50,209 nucleotides of DNA. Source: Desmonostoc geniculatum HA4340-LM1 (GTDB lineage: Bacteria > Cyanobacteriota > Cyanobacteriia > Cyanobacteriales > Nostocaceae). This document shows positions 8,303 to 16,589 of this stretch, piece by piece (position 1 is the first letter of the stretch; each line of letters starts with the position of its first letter). The notes under the pieces are model-generated. The model was not told the DNA's origin, searched no databases, and saw nothing but the letters and a program-made list of their open reading frames with translations. Made by a program: the position numbers and the translations under genes. Location of the stretch: contig JAHHHB010000046.1 in the NCBI GenBank assembly GCA_019359545.1, forward strand, positions 1 to 50,209, read 5' to 3'.

Positions 8303-9022
8303 TTAGCGTCTACCACCACCACGATGAGGCACTTCAGTTTCTTCTTGCTTTGTTTTCAGTGCAAATAGTTCTTGATGCTGTTGCTGCTGAATTTTTTGCT
8401 GTGCAAACTTTACACGGGTACGAACTCCGAGATCTGCATCTGTATCGAACATTTGCTGGAGTCGATCTTTAATGCGGGAGGCTTGATCGGGTAAAGTAAT
8501 CGCGTGCGCCATTGCTAGTGTTTCTAAACTCGTAACTACTGCATAGCGTACCACCCACTCTGGATCTTCAGAAATTAATAGTAGTGCCTCTATTACCTGA
8601 GTCTGCACAGATTCCACTTGCTCTGGTGGTACTTGATGCCAGCGCAATGTACCTAATCCCCTAGCTGCTGCCCGCCGTACACTCAAGGAAAAATCGGTTT
8701 TTGCTGCCTCTAGCAAAGTGTCCAGCGCCCGTAAATCCCCAATTCCCGCTAAGGCGCGGACTGCCCAGGCTCTTGCCCCATAGTTGTAGTCATCAATAAG
8801 TTCCAATAAGGGTGCGACTGCGGGTTCTCCGATCGCAATCAATCCATCTACCGCAGCTACCGCTGCCCCCGGATTATTGTAGCCCAAAGCTGCAACCAAA
8901 GTGGGAACAGATTCTTCTATACGAGCTGCTGCTAACTCTTGAACTGCATCTAACAAGCGCTCCGAGGAATCTGCTTCTTCCACAGCACGAATCAATATTT
9001 GGGCAAGTTCACTGTTATCCAT
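8303..9022 (-). CDS. cpcF: phycocyanin alpha-subunit phycocyanobilin lyase, CpcF subunit
   Basis: A 239-residue HEAT/PBS-lyase-repeat protein. The repeats are clear (e.g. VDGLIAIGEPAVAPLLELI, YGARAWAVRALAGIGD, SVRRAAARGLGTLRW). With CpcE it forms the E/F-type heterodimeric lyase that attaches phycocyanobilin to the alpha-subunit cysteine (C85 of the CpcA here). The Tyr/His/Cys motif of the isomerising PecF is not seen, which favours CpcF. The C-terminus is Gln-rich (QQQQHQ) and ends in a short basic tail. It is the last gene of the cpc unit but is separated from cpcE by 251 bp holding a strong hairpin, so its expression may be partly separate. Confidence 0.9.
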   Translation of the reverse strand: MDNSELAQILIRAVEEADSSERLLDAVQELAAARIEESVPTLVAALGYNNPGAAVAAVDGLIAIGEPAVAPLLELIDDYNYGARAWAVRALAGIGDLRALDTLLEAAKTDFSLSVRRAAARGLGTLRWHQVPPEQVESVQTQVIEALLLISEDPEWVVRYAVVTSLETLAMAHAITLPDQASRIKDRLQQMFDTDADLGVRTRVKFAQQKIQQQQHQELFALKTKQEETEVPHRGGGRR

Positions 9023-9171
9023 AATAATTTCACAGGTCAGACAATTTTGGATTTTAGATTTTGGATTTTGGATTGATTCTACAGATAAATACGCTTGCTT
9101 TGTATCATGAAGGAATCAATGGTCATTGGTCAGCTAATTGTAGCTTAAGTTATCCGTATTTAGCATCATAT

Positions 9172-9215
9172 ATAAACCCCCTAGCCCTAATTTTACAATC
9201 TGGTTGGGGGTTTAT
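9172..9215. terminator. hairpin between cpcE and cpcF
   Basis: A perfect 10-bp stem ATAAACCCCC / GGGGGTTTAT around a 24-nt loop lies in the 251-bp cpcE-cpcF gap. No long T tract follows on the minus strand, so it may act as a partial terminator or an mRNA-stabilising stem rather than a full stop. The rest of the gap (9023-9273) holds TTTTGGAT-type short repeats and no gene. Confidence 0.5.
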
Positions 9216-9273
9216 GTGTGGTAAACATTTTATTTTAAAGTATTAATCACGACTGATTACTAGTAAATTCTGA

Positions 9274-10122
9274 CTACAACAACGAGTCCATCAAATTCAT
9301 CACTTTAATAGCACCTGCTGATAAAGTGCTTGTTGCTGTATGATTGACTTGATGTTCGAGTAATCCTTTGAGGGAAATTAGTTTGAGGCTATTTTCTGCC
9401 AGAGTCTCGGCTATGGCCTCGGCTGCGGGTAGATACCCGATCGCTCCCAAGTCTGCTAACACTGCGCGACGCAATTGCAACTTTTCACCTGCCAAAGCCT
9501 TTACCAACCGTTCTGCGTAAACTGGTTCTTGGGTTAACTGATACATAGCTCGTGCGGCAGCATATTGCACCAGTTCTATGGGATGCTCTAAGAATGGTTT
9601 TACTAAAGAAATCGACTCAGTAGCCCGCAAGCTTCCCAAGGCTTCTAAAATAGCGTCGTAAGGTTGGGATAAATCTGGCTGCTCTGATTTTAATTGCTCT
9701 CCCTGCAAACCTGCTTTTAATAGCTCGATCAGTCCAGGAACACAAACCGGATCGCCTAGCATGTCTAAAGATTGCGCCGCTGCTTCCCGCACATAAAAAT
9801 CTGAGCAGCCTAAACAAGTAATTAAAGGTGTTAGTGCTTGGCGATCGCCAATTTTTCCCAAAGCCCTAGCTGCGTTCCGTCGTAAAGGATATCCGCCTTC
9901 TGGTGTCCTATCGGCTTCATCCTCTAAGGCTTGAATCAGTCCTATAACCGCAGCTGGTTCGCATATCCGAAACCTACCCAACCACCAAGCAGCATAAAAT
10001 CGCAAACCCAAATCTGGACTTTGGAGATTGGCGATCGCCTGTTCTACTGTTAGCTGTTCACCTCCAGGTGAGTCACTTGGAGGTGATAAATCTTCAAATT
10101 TCTGCGGATTGGAATTCATCAA
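9274..10122 (-). CDS. cpcE: phycocyanin alpha-subunit phycocyanobilin lyase, CpcE subunit
   Basis: A 282-residue HEAT-repeat lyase subunit. The CpcE hallmark LRFYAAWWLGRFR lies near residue 40, followed by repeats such as LRRNAARALGKIGD and VREAAAQSLDMLGD. It partners CpcF to join phycocyanobilin to the alpha-subunit Cys. Its start overlaps the end of cpcD by 29 bp, which suggests translational coupling; a second Met directly follows the first, so the start could be 3 nt later. The length is typical of CpcE. Confidence 0.93.
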   Translation of the reverse strand: MMNSNPQKFEDLSPPSDSPGGEQLTVEQAIANLQSPDLGLRFYAAWWLGRFRICEPAAVIGLIQALEDEADRTPEGGYPLRRNAARALGKIGDRQALTPLITCLGCSDFYVREAAAQSLDMLGDPVCVPGLIELLKAGLQGEQLKSEQPDLSQPYDAILEALGSLRATESISLVKPFLEHPIELVQYAAARAMYQLTQEPVYAERLVKALAGEKLQLRRAVLADLGAIGYLPAAEAIAETLAENSLKLISLKGLLEHQVNHTATSTLSAGAIKVMNLMDSLL

Positions 10123-10375
10123 AAGGAGGATTGCTCTGTTGGCTATCTGTTTTCGTCTCAGAATTCAATGGCTGAATGCTAACTATTTTGCCACCCAAGC
10201 GAGCAATCCGCTGCATTTCTTGACTCATCCGGTTCTCTGGTACTGTGATAAATACACTGGCACTAGAACGAATCGGATAGCTGATTTTTTGGGTTTCTTG
10301 ACTTTGGCGCAAACCAACTACTTCATAGCGGAAGTAGCGACTACTAGTTTTACCACCAATAAATTGTCCAACCAT
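10094..10375 (-). CDS. cpcD: phycobilisome rod-capping small linker CpcD
   Basis: A 93-residue CpcD-domain protein that caps the distal end of phycocyanin rods. The domain spans nearly the whole chain: RYFRYEVVGL at the start and MQRIARLGGKIVSIQPL at residues 54-70, matching the C-terminal domains of the two larger linkers upstream. A 20-residue polar tail (ETKTDSQQSNPP) follows. The gene lies 136 bp after the second rod linker, across a heptamer repeat tract (10405-10510), and overlaps cpcE. Confidence 0.92.
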   Translation of the reverse strand: MVGQFIGGKTSSRYFRYEVVGLRQSQETQKISYPIRSSASVFITVPENRMSQEMQRIARLGGKIVSIQPLNSETKTDSQQSNPPFDEFQSAEI

Positions 10376-10404
10376 AAATCAATTTCAAGTTCGTTCAAAA
10401 TTTT

Positions 10405-10510
10405 TTATTAGTCATTTGTCATTTGTCTTTTATCCTTTGTCATTTGTCCTTTGTTGTTTAACAATAACCAATGACCAATGACCAATGACTAATGACTAAT
10501 GACTAATGAT
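10405..10510. repeat. heptanucleotide repeat tract inside the cpc operon
   Basis: Runs of TTAGTCA, TTTGTCA, TGACCAA and TGACTAA units fill the space between the second rod linker and cpcD. Such tracts usually lie between transcription units; here one sits inside an operon. Confidence 0.8.
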
Positions 10511-10511
10511 T

Positions 10512-11381
10512 CTAAAGTGGCTTGACGCTAGCGATTTTACCACCTTGTTTTACCACTCTTTGGAAGTAGCTAGATAGCTCTTCATATGGTATAATTACGG
10601 CTTGATTGACACGGCGTGTGCTAGGATATCCAGCTCCAAAAATGCCTGCCACTTCAATGCGATACAGTCTGCCTTCTTTACCAAAAGTTCCTGCACCACC
10701 GAAAGTACTGTTGGGGGTAACGCCTTTTTCGGAAGCAACGTAGGCAAAGCCTGAGGGACCACCAGAGGGAGGAATCACAGCAGATGCAGCATTGCGTCCT
10801 AATTCGCTAGCCAAACGCGAGGACTTGCCTTTGAGCTGGGAGCGATCGCTACTAGCATAGCCGCGATAAAGTTGAAATATCCGGCTAAAGCCCACAGTTT
10901 TCTGCCCTGTTTGAGTTTTAAAACCGCGATAAAAAGGCACAATATTTTCCCCAAAGTTGGCTTGATACTCTGGTGAATCTATATAGGAATCAATGTCAGC
11001 ATCGTACCCTTTATTTTGGTACAAGTCCAAGTGATAAACCACATCAGACTCATCGTAGGGGGCGCGACCCAACAAATGTTTATAATTGAGTTCAATTACG
11101 CGAGTTTGGAAATTGTCGTAGAAAAACTTTTTCTTGTACAGTTCTGATTTAGCTACTTGACGTACAAATTCTTGCACGGTGATTTTACCATCACGCAAAA
11201 TAGATTCGGCACTGATGAGGCGGTCAGCTGCTAATATATAGTCGTTGCCCAACAACTGACGATAGACGGCAGCAATTACTCTCTGTATATCTTCTTTAGT
11301 TGCATTTGGACGTAATTCTACGGGAGAGCTATCACTGAAAGGTTCTGTCCCCAGACGGGACGCTGCTGTTGTAATCGCCAT
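10512..11381 (-). CDS. cpcC: phycobilisome rod linker, phycocyanin-associated (CpcC type)
   Basis: A 289-residue rod linker when started at [15 protein letters not shown]. That start has GGAGAA 8 nt upstream and matches CpcC proteins; a longer frame beginning 36 nt earlier is unlikely. The N-terminal PBS-linker domain (residues 20-175) has [36 protein letters not shown] and [14 protein letters not shown]; the C-terminal CpcD-like domain (230-289) ends in [14 protein letters not shown]. It links phycocyanin hexamers within rods. It is the second of two linkers in tandem, an order like the inducible cpcB2A2H2I2D2 operon of Fremyella, so it may correspond to CpcI2. Confidence 0.9.
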   Translation of the reverse strand: MAITTAASRLGTEPFSDSSPVELRPNATKEDIQRVIAAVYRQLLGNDYILAADRLISAESILRDGKITVQEFVRQVAKSELYKKKFFYDNFQTRVIELNYKHLLGRAPYDESDVVYHLDLYQNKGYDADIDSYIDSPEYQANFGENIVPFYRGFKTQTGQKTVGFSRIFQLYRGYASSDRSQLKGKSSRLASELGRNAASAVIPPSGGPSGFAYVASEKGVTPNSTFGGAGTFGKEGRLYRIEVAGIFGAGYPSTRRVNQAVIIPYEELSSYFQRVVKQGGKIASVKPL

Positions 11382-11508
11382 CTTGAAATTCTCCTTTCCT
11401 TCATAGTTAATTGGCATTGGCTGGGGAAACAGATAATGAGGAGTGGAGAGTATTGAAATTCCCTACTCCCTACTCCCTATTCCCTATTTCCCCAACCCGA
11501 TTCCTTAC

Positions 11509-12321
11509 TTACACAGCTGTGATGCTAATCACTTTGCTGCCTTTCCGATTGAGTTGCTGCAATTTACTCGAAAGTTGCTCGTAGGGAACTATCAATTCAG
11601 CAGTACCCCGCCGCACTACAGTTGAATTAACAGAAGCTGCTTGTAAGACTCTAATCCGGTATGCTTCTCCACGACCACCTGTAGAGAGACCAGTTAAGGC
11701 TCCTGAAGATACTGGGTAGATGGGTGAAGCCAGATTCTTAGCTATTTCCCAAGTTAGCTTTCCTTGTTTTTGCCCTTGAGCGCGATCGCTATTCGCATAA
11801 CCCCGATACAATTGGAACAATCGCCCATAGCCAACGTTTTTCTTTCCTACCTGGCTTTTAAAACCTTGGTGGTAGGGGACAATATTTTCACCAAAGCTTT
11901 CTTGATATTCTGATGAGTCAATATAAGAGTTAATTTCAGCTTCGTAACCCTTTGAGTTGTATAACTCAACATGGTACGAAATTTCTGACTCATCTTCTGG
12001 AGCGCGACCTAATAAATGCTTATAATTCAGCTCGATAAATCGATTTTGTGAGCTGGAGTAGAAAAACTTCTCACGGTAGAGTTCTGATTGAGCAATGGCC
12101 AATACAAAACCCCGGACTGAAATTGTACCCTGCTGTAGCAGTGATTCAGCACTCTCGAGACGCTGACTTTCCAGTAGGTATGAATTACCCAAAACCTGGC
12201 GGTAAGCTGCTCGAATTACCACTGCCACATCTGCTTCTGTTCTATCAGGACGTAGTTCTATTACTCCTGAGTTTTCATATGGTTCAATTCCTAGTCTTGC
12301 TGCTTGTCCCAAAGCTGCCAT
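11509..12321 (-). CDS. phycobilisome rod linker, phycocyanin-associated (CpcC/CpcH type)
   Basis: A 270-residue rod linker with the PBS-linker domain at about 15-175 ([39 protein letters not shown]) and a C-terminal CpcD-like domain ([13 protein letters not shown] to [11 protein letters not shown]). It lies directly after the cpcBA hairpin, so it is probably transcribed at a lower level than cpcBA. AAGGAGG lies 7 nt before the ATG. The 5' leader holds a TTCAGTTTT / AAAACTGAA hairpin that is also found before cpcB. It is clearly paralogous to the next linker; which of the two is proximal in the rod cannot be told. Confidence 0.9.
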   Translation of the reverse strand: MAALGQAARLGIEPYENSGVIELRPDRTEADVAVVIRAAYRQVLGNSYLLESQRLESAESLLQQGTISVRGFVLAIAQSELYREKFFYSSSQNRFIELNYKHLLGRAPEDESEISYHVELYNSKGYEAEINSYIDSSEYQESFGENIVPYHQGFKSQVGKKNVGYGRLFQLYRGYANSDRAQGQKQGKLTWEIAKNLASPIYPVSSGALTGLSTGGRGEAYRIRVLQAASVNSTVVRRGTAELIVPYEQLSSKLQQLNRKGSKVISITAV

Positions 12322-12332
12322 CTTTAACCTCC

Positions 12333-12356
12333 TTCAGTTTTAACTACAAAACTGAA
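12333..12356 (-). promoter_or_regulatory. leader hairpin of the first rod linker
   Basis: Perfect 9-bp stem TTCAGTTTT / AAAACTGAA around TAACTA, immediately before the AAGGAGG ribosome-binding site. The same 9-bp arms form a hairpin in the cpcB leader at 13634-13654, so the stem may be a shared RNA-level control or stability element. Confidence 0.45.
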
Positions 12357-12411
12357 AATTTTTTAGAAAGTCTTTTTTCTAATTTTTTAACAGTCTTTTG
12401 AAAATAAAACT

Positions 12412-12474
12412 GCCCGGAGAGGTAAACAACTCATAGAACTTGCTTCGTCATAAGAGCTGATTTCCTCTCCGGGC
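12412..12474 (-). terminator. partial terminator / stabilising stem between cpcA and linker
   Basis: Perfect 11-bp GC-rich stem GCCCGGAGAGG / CCTCTCCGGGC around a 41-nt loop, 12 nt after the cpcA stop and followed on the minus strand by AGTTTTATTTTC. A stem at this place in cpc operons is known to keep cpcBA mRNA far more abundant than linker mRNA, matching subunit stoichiometry. Confidence 0.75.
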
Positions 12475-12486
12475 TAAAGAAACACT

Positions 12487-12978
12487 CTAGCTCAGAGTAT
12501 TAATTACATAGTCGATGTAAGAATTTGCTTCAACAGCTGGGTCGCCGCTCAAACCGTGGTTAGATTTGATGTACTTGAGGGCTTCAATGTACCAGCTAGG
12601 AGACAAATCAAAAGTTTTGTTGATTTCAGCTAAGCCGGAAATCAAGAAATCATCCAAGGGGCCTGTGCCACCAACAACTAAAGCGTAGGTGATAATCCGC
12701 AAGTAGTAGCCGACATCACGTACACACTTGGCTTTACCGCGTTGGTCGTAGGCAAAGTTGGGACCTTGTTGTTGGGTGGTGTAGGGGAACTTGTTGTAAA
12801 CAGCTTGAGCTGCACCTTCTGTTAACCGTGAGGCATTTGCACTCAAGGATTTTGCTGCTTGTAAGCTAGCTGGCGCTTGGCGAAAACGACCAAAAGCCAC
12901 TTGAATTTCGGTGCTGCTGAGGTAGCGACCTTGAGAGTCAGCCGCTGAAATTGCTTCAGTTAGAGGTGTTTTTGTCAT
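12487..12978 (-). CDS. cpcA: C-phycocyanin alpha subunit
   Basis: A 163-residue phycobiliprotein alpha subunit; with CpcB it forms the alpha-beta monomers of phycocyanin discs. The bilin Cys is C85 in GKAKCVRD; the downstream [20 protein letters not shown] and [18 protein letters not shown] blocks are the classical CpcA sequence. PecA and CpeA differ here (CpeA would have a second bilin Cys). The start has AGGGAAAT upstream and lies 88 bp after cpcB. CpcE/F encoded in the same unit should load the chromophore. Confidence 0.96.
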   Translation of the reverse strand: MTKTPLTEAISAADSQGRYLSSTEIQVAFGRFRQAPASLQAAKSLSANASRLTEGAAQAVYNKFPYTTQQQGPNFAYDQRGKAKCVRDVGYYLRIITYALVVGGTGPLDDFLISGLAEINKTFDLSPSWYIEALKYIKSNHGLSGDPAVEANSYIDYVINTLS

Positions 12979-13066
12979 TTTTGGTATTTCCCTTTAACAA
13001 ACTTTTCGTTGAAATTTTGTTTTGCCCTGTGGACAATTATTTCACTCAATAGGAAGAATGCCTGGT

Positions 13067-13588
13067 TTAGGCAACCGCAGCAGCAGCGCGATCGAAGTAG
13101 CTAGCGATTTCAGAAATCAAAGCGCTGCAATCTCCTCTGGTGATGCCATTTGTGTCGCTGACAATCTTCAAAGAAGCATCTTTGAGCTTATTAATACCAA
13201 CAGCAACGGAAGCTCCTGGAGTTCCCAATGCCAAATAGGTTTCCCGTAAACCATTGAGCGCACGGTCATCTAGCACGCTGGAATCACCAGCAAAGATTGC
13301 ATAGGTGACGTAGCGAAGAATGATGTCCAAATCGCGGATACAAGCAGCAGCGCGACGGCTGGTGTAAGCATTACCACCAGGAGTGATCAATTGGGGTTGT
13401 TCTGCCCACAGATCGCGTACCGCAGCAGCAACAATAGCAGAAGCATTGCTGGTAATGCGGTTAACTGCATCTGCACGCTTGTTACCATCTGCGACTATTG
13501 CGCTCAAAGCATCCAATTGTGCATCGGAGAGGTATTCTCCACGTGTATCAGCTTGGGAAACTACTTTGGCAAATGCATCTAAAACCAT
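13067..13588 (-). CDS. cpcB: C-phycocyanin beta subunit
   Basis: A 173-residue beta subunit. Bilin cysteines are C83 (AAACIRD) and C154 (TRGDCSAL); N73 in PGGNAY is the asparagine methylated by CpcM in other cyanobacteria. The C-terminus [14 protein letters not shown] is standard CpcB. DDRALNG has Ala where many CpcB have a non-bilin Cys. AGGAG lies 9 nt before the ATG. It is the first gene of the operon; a leader of over 100 nt with two hairpins precedes it. Loading of C83 and C154 needs S- and T-type lyases, candidates for which are encoded at 15892 and 33305. Confidence 0.97.
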   Translation of the reverse strand: MVLDAFAKVVSQADTRGEYLSDAQLDALSAIVADGNKRADAVNRITSNASAIVAAAVRDLWAEQPQLITPGGNAYTSRRAAACIRDLDIILRYVTYAIFAGDSSVLDDRALNGLRETYLALGTPGASVAVGINKLKDASLKIVSDTNGITRGDCSALISEIASYFDRAAAAVA

Positions 13589-14114
13589 TGCGTTTAATCT
13601 CCTAATTGGCTTGGTTAAGAATTATTTGAAGTCAAAACTGAATGGTTCAGTTTTGTTTTTGATGTCAGATTGTCTGACCATTTTTACGAAAGGTTCACAA
13701 CGGACATCCAAGGTATAAGTCTACGACCTCTAGGGTTTCGGATTAAAACTTTTGTTACAAAACTTCATCTTAATATGAGAGACCAGAAAACCTGCTAGAT
13801 TAAGCACCCCATCAACCTTGTGCTGTTATTTTTCCTTTCAAATTATTTTTATACTATGATGATGCCTTTTGTTTTATTAAAAATTGTTATGTTCCCTTGT
13901 CTTTTTGGTAATTAAACTTAACAAAAACATTTAGGCAAGTAAAAATTCTGAATATGGTTTGGTTTAAGAGACGCGATAAATCGGCGTCTCTACAATAATC
14001 AATCTTTCGTAGAGACGCCGATTTATCGCGTCTATCGCTGATTTATAGCCTGATAGTTTTCCAGAACAGCAGGGTAATCTTCGCCGAAGTTAGTTTTATT
14101 TAGTGTATACTTAT
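13589..14114 (-). promoter_or_regulatory. cpc operon upstream region with leader hairpins
   Basis: This gap must hold the cpc promoter. The leader contains two hairpins: AAAACTGAA-TGG-TTCAGTTTT (13634-13654) and GTCAGA-TTG-TCTGAC (13666-13680). Further upstream is AT-rich sequence and then the 65-bp inverted-repeat element (13969-14033). I could not find a convincing -10/-35 pair, an RcaC-type L box or a CcaR-type G box by eye. Confidence 0.5.
13969..14033. repeat. 65-bp inverted-repeat element, copy 2 (upstream of cpc operon)
   Basis: Perfect 25-bp arms (AGACGCGATAAATCGG... and its complement ending TTATCGCGTCT) around the spacer AATAATCAATCTTTC. It is nearly identical to the element at 8149-8213, so the cpc operon sits between two copies in the same orientation. 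The arms belong to the GTAGAGACGC palindrome family. Confidence 0.8.
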
Positions 14115-14858
14115 TTACACAGTTATTAATTTTCTCTCTAAATCAAATAAAAAGCCATGAATGTATTCCTCAGTCCATTCATCCCCATAAAAGCGCTTGA
14201 ACATTCCTCGTGCGGGGTCTTTTTCGGCTCGATATCGCAGGTATCGCAGTTGTGCTTGTTCAATATCTGCTAGGCTTGGGGAATCAGTTACGGGTTCTAC
14301 TTGCTCTACAAAATCGAGGTAAGCTTTGAGATAGTCTTTAAAAGCAGCAAATACTTGCGTTTCCACCACGACAGTTTCCTGGGGACGAGTCCAGAGAAAA
14401 GCGGGAGAAAAGAAGGGTCGTGCTTCTTCTGGAAAATCACCTCCCCAGGTAAGATGCTCTTGATGAGCATGGAAGATAGGCAGGATCGGTTGGGTATACC
14501 TTGCCTGATATGCTGGGTCGTCTCGGAATAGGGGTTGCATATCCAACGCGATGAGGTGTCCTCCTGGTAATGTCACCAAATCTGCGCCAAAGAAGGGTAG
14601 GTCGTAGTTGAGATGTGGGAAAATCACGAAATTCAGTACTTGGAGGGAATTACCACCTTGTACATGTGCTGCTCGAATTTGCCGTAGTTTTGTGGTTTGA
14701 AAGGCATAACTAGTGGTAAGAACCTCTTGTTGGTTCTTGCCTTTACCTACGGTAGCAACCTTAGATTCAAATCCATCAGGAATAGGATATGGTTGCAAAT
14801 CTAAACGCGATCGCATGTAGGCGATCGCATAATCAAGAAATGGCTGATAAAGTGTCAT
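14115..14858 (-). CDS. pebB: phycoerythrobilin:ferredoxin oxidoreductase
   Basis: A 247-residue ferredoxin-dependent bilin reductase that takes 15,16-dihydrobiliverdin, made by PebA, to phycoerythrobilin. Family blocks are clear: [45 protein letters not shown] and the C-terminal [12 protein letters not shown] then [14 protein letters not shown]. The Asp in [11 protein letters not shown] matches the catalytic Asp of the family. pebA lies 100 bp upstream on the same strand. In Fremyella, CpeR is needed for pebAB expression; a cpeR gene lies at 33928. Confidence 0.95.
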   Translation of the reverse strand: MTLYQPFLDYAIAYMRSRLDLQPYPIPDGFESKVATVGKGKNQQEVLTTSYAFQTTKLRQIRAAHVQGGNSLQVLNFVIFPHLNYDLPFFGADLVTLPGGHLIALDMQPLFRDDPAYQARYTQPILPIFHAHQEHLTWGGDFPEEARPFFSPAFLWTRPQETVVVETQVFAAFKDYLKAYLDFVEQVEPVTDSPSLADIEQAQLRYLRYRAEKDPARGMFKRFYGDEWTEEYIHGFLFDLERKLITV

Positions 14859-14958
14859 TTTAACTATGGAGTGAAAAATTTAAAACTAATTGGGCATTAG
14901 GTATAGGGCATTGGTTATTCCCCGCGTAAGAGCGTCTTCGCGTCCCCATACCCTTGGG

Positions 14959-15687
14959 TCATCTTTTGCTGACTGCTAAAGGCACAGCATCTTCAAATAA
15001 GAATTCATGGAGAAAGCGTTCTGCCCATTCGTGACCAAAGTAACTGCTAAATAGACCAGATGCTGGGTCGCGCTCTGCACTATATTGGTCGTAGTCTTTT
15101 TGAGCTTTGACAATCCGCTGGATATCTTCTGGGTCTTCGAGGGGTTGGGCATCTGCTAGCATTTGCCAATACAAGTTTAAATAATCCTGAAACGCTTCAA
15201 AAACTCGCGTTGCTACCGTTTGAGGATCTGTTTTGGCAAATAATAGGTACTTAGAAAAATACTGGTTAGCATCGTAAAACTTCATTTCCAAGTTTTGCGA
15301 CAAATCCGGGTATTTCTCATGCAGAGATTTCAGCGGCAGTATGTATTTTTTCTGGTAACCTTCATCTTGAAATAAAGGCTGAAAGTCAAGGACAATCAGG
15401 TTTTTTACTTTACCAAAAGACAAAAAATCAATCCCTAATAAAGGTAAATCGTAGTGATGGCTGGGATAAATCACGCTGTTAAAAATTTGGGCGCTCTCCC
15501 CGGCATCAATGTAGGTATAGCGAATTTTTCGCAACTCTTGAGATTGGTGACACCAACTGCGAATGGTTGCTGGGTTTCTGCCGCGATCGCTAACTTTGAA
15601 TTCCAAACCAGGGGGAATGTCCCTACTTTGTAAATCAAACCGTTCAAATAGCTCTTTTTCTAAAAATTCCAGGAAAGGCTTATACAT
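14959..15687 (-). CDS. pebA: 15,16-dihydrobiliverdin:ferredoxin oxidoreductase
   Basis: A 242-residue ferredoxin-dependent bilin reductase that reduces biliverdin IXalpha to 15,16-dihydrobiliverdin, the first step to phycoerythrobilin. Blocks matching PebA are SAQIFNSVIYPSHHYDLPLLGIDFLSF, VLDFQPLFQD, DANQYFSKYLLF and YSAERDPASGLFSSYFGHEWAERFLHEFLF. I chose the Met of MYKPFLEF, 72 nt inside the longest frame, because known PebA proteins start there; the extra upstream residues look non-coding. The ribosome-binding site is weak. PebA and PebB pass the intermediate by channelling, which fits their adjacency. Confidence 0.94.
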   Translation of the reverse strand: MYKPFLEFLEKELFERFDLQSRDIPPGLEFKVSDRGRNPATIRSWCHQSQELRKIRYTYIDAGESAQIFNSVIYPSHHYDLPLLGIDFLSFGKVKNLIVLDFQPLFQDEGYQKKYILPLKSLHEKYPDLSQNLEMKFYDANQYFSKYLLFAKTDPQTVATRVFEAFQDYLNLYWQMLADAQPLEDPEDIQRIVKAQKDYDQYSAERDPASGLFSSYFGHEWAERFLHEFLFEDAVPLAVSKR

Positions 15688-15775
15688 ACAGCATGACTCA
15701 TTAACCCTTGCATGAAAATAAAGGATGTGAAGCATGCACGTCTCATTTCTTAGAAACAAAGCAACATTCCTTAAT

Positions 15776-15900
15776 GGGGCATTGGAAATTGGGGATTGGG
15801 TATTGGGTATTGGGTATTGACTGAGAAAGTATTCCCAAATATTTATTTCCTAGTCCCCAGTCCCCAGTCCCCAGTCCCCAGTCCCCATGCCCTATCCCCT
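15776..15900. repeat. heptanucleotide repeats (TTGGGTA and CCCCAGT)
   Basis: TATTGGG-type units (15786-15821) followed by CCCCAGT units (15855-15887) fill the space between pebA and the lyase gene. No gene is seen. Confidence 0.75.
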
Positions 15901-16473
15901 AGCTTGATTCCGAGCGATCATTTGCTCTAGGGCTTGTTGGGAAACACAACGACGTTCAGAACAATAAGTCATCAGGTTGACTCCGTTCATCATTCGCACG
16001 GTACTAACTCTGACACGAAAATCATCCGTCACAAACCAACAACGTTCTTGACCTTGGTTATTGTCATAATCGGTGTTAATCGTCAGCACTCCATCATCAG
16101 CAAATCGATACCGACTGACAACCGGAATGCTCTCTACATAACCTTGGTTGCGGATTAATTTCCCAGAAAGCCTCGTTTCATCGTCGGGAATGTCAACCAA
16201 AATGGCAGCATTGTCAGTGTTCGGCGGCCTCGTATCTAAGTTAGCCTGCCATGCAAAACTAGCACCCCCGGTTGCTTTATCAGGCTCTATTCCTTGTGCT
16301 TTACAGACTTCTTGGACTTTGGGATCGTCTTTTTCCATGACTGTAATGATTAGATTCGACTCACCCGACTCATCTGCGGCTGAATCAAAGTGATGAACTG
16401 AACGTTCCGTAAACCATATACCTTCACTTTTACGGAAGAAGTCAATCATTGACAATGGTGGTATGATATGCAT
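15892..16473 (-). CDS. CpcS/CpeS-family phycobilin lyase
   Basis: A 193-residue lipocalin-like S-type bilin lyase. The family pattern is visible: an N-terminal MIDFFRKSEGIWFTERSVHHF segment, then DDPKVQEVCKAQGIEP, the strand AILVDIPDDE, GKLIRNQGYVESIPVVSRYRF and the C-terminal FRVRVSTVRMMNGVNLMTYCSERR. S-type lyases attach bilins to the central Cys (C82/84 equivalents) of phycobiliproteins. It reads toward pebAB on the same strand, so it may handle phycoerythrobilin or phycocyanobilin. The start may instead be the Met 24 nt downstream; GAGG lies 11 nt before the chosen ATG. Whether it is CpcS, CpcU or CpeS cannot be decided by eye. Confidence 0.85.
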   Translation of the reverse strand: MHIIPPLSMIDFFRKSEGIWFTERSVHHFDSAADESGESNLIITVMEKDDPKVQEVCKAQGIEPDKATGGASFAWQANLDTRPPNTDNAAILVDIPDDETRLSGKLIRNQGYVESIPVVSRYRFADDGVLTINTDYDNNQGQERCWFVTDDFRVRVSTVRMMNGVNLMTYCSERRCVSQQALEQMIARNQARG

Positions 16474-16589
16474 CTATTTTGAAACCTCGTTTTTTAAAAC
16501 AATATCTGTTTGTTTAGAAGTTGCATTTATTCTTACGGCATAGTTCCAAATCGTATAGTCAAATATAGTCAGACATCTGCAATTTAGCT

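Noticed and set aside
9061..9246. 61-residue frame in the cpcE-cpcF gap
   Set aside because: It is made of TTTTGGAT repeats plus the hairpin and is on the opposite strand to the operon.
10512..13588. Reading the operon as phycoerythrocyanin (pec)
   Set aside because: Alpha and beta sequences match CpcA/CpcB (including [14 protein letters not shown] and C154), a CpcD gene is present and PecF motifs are absent.
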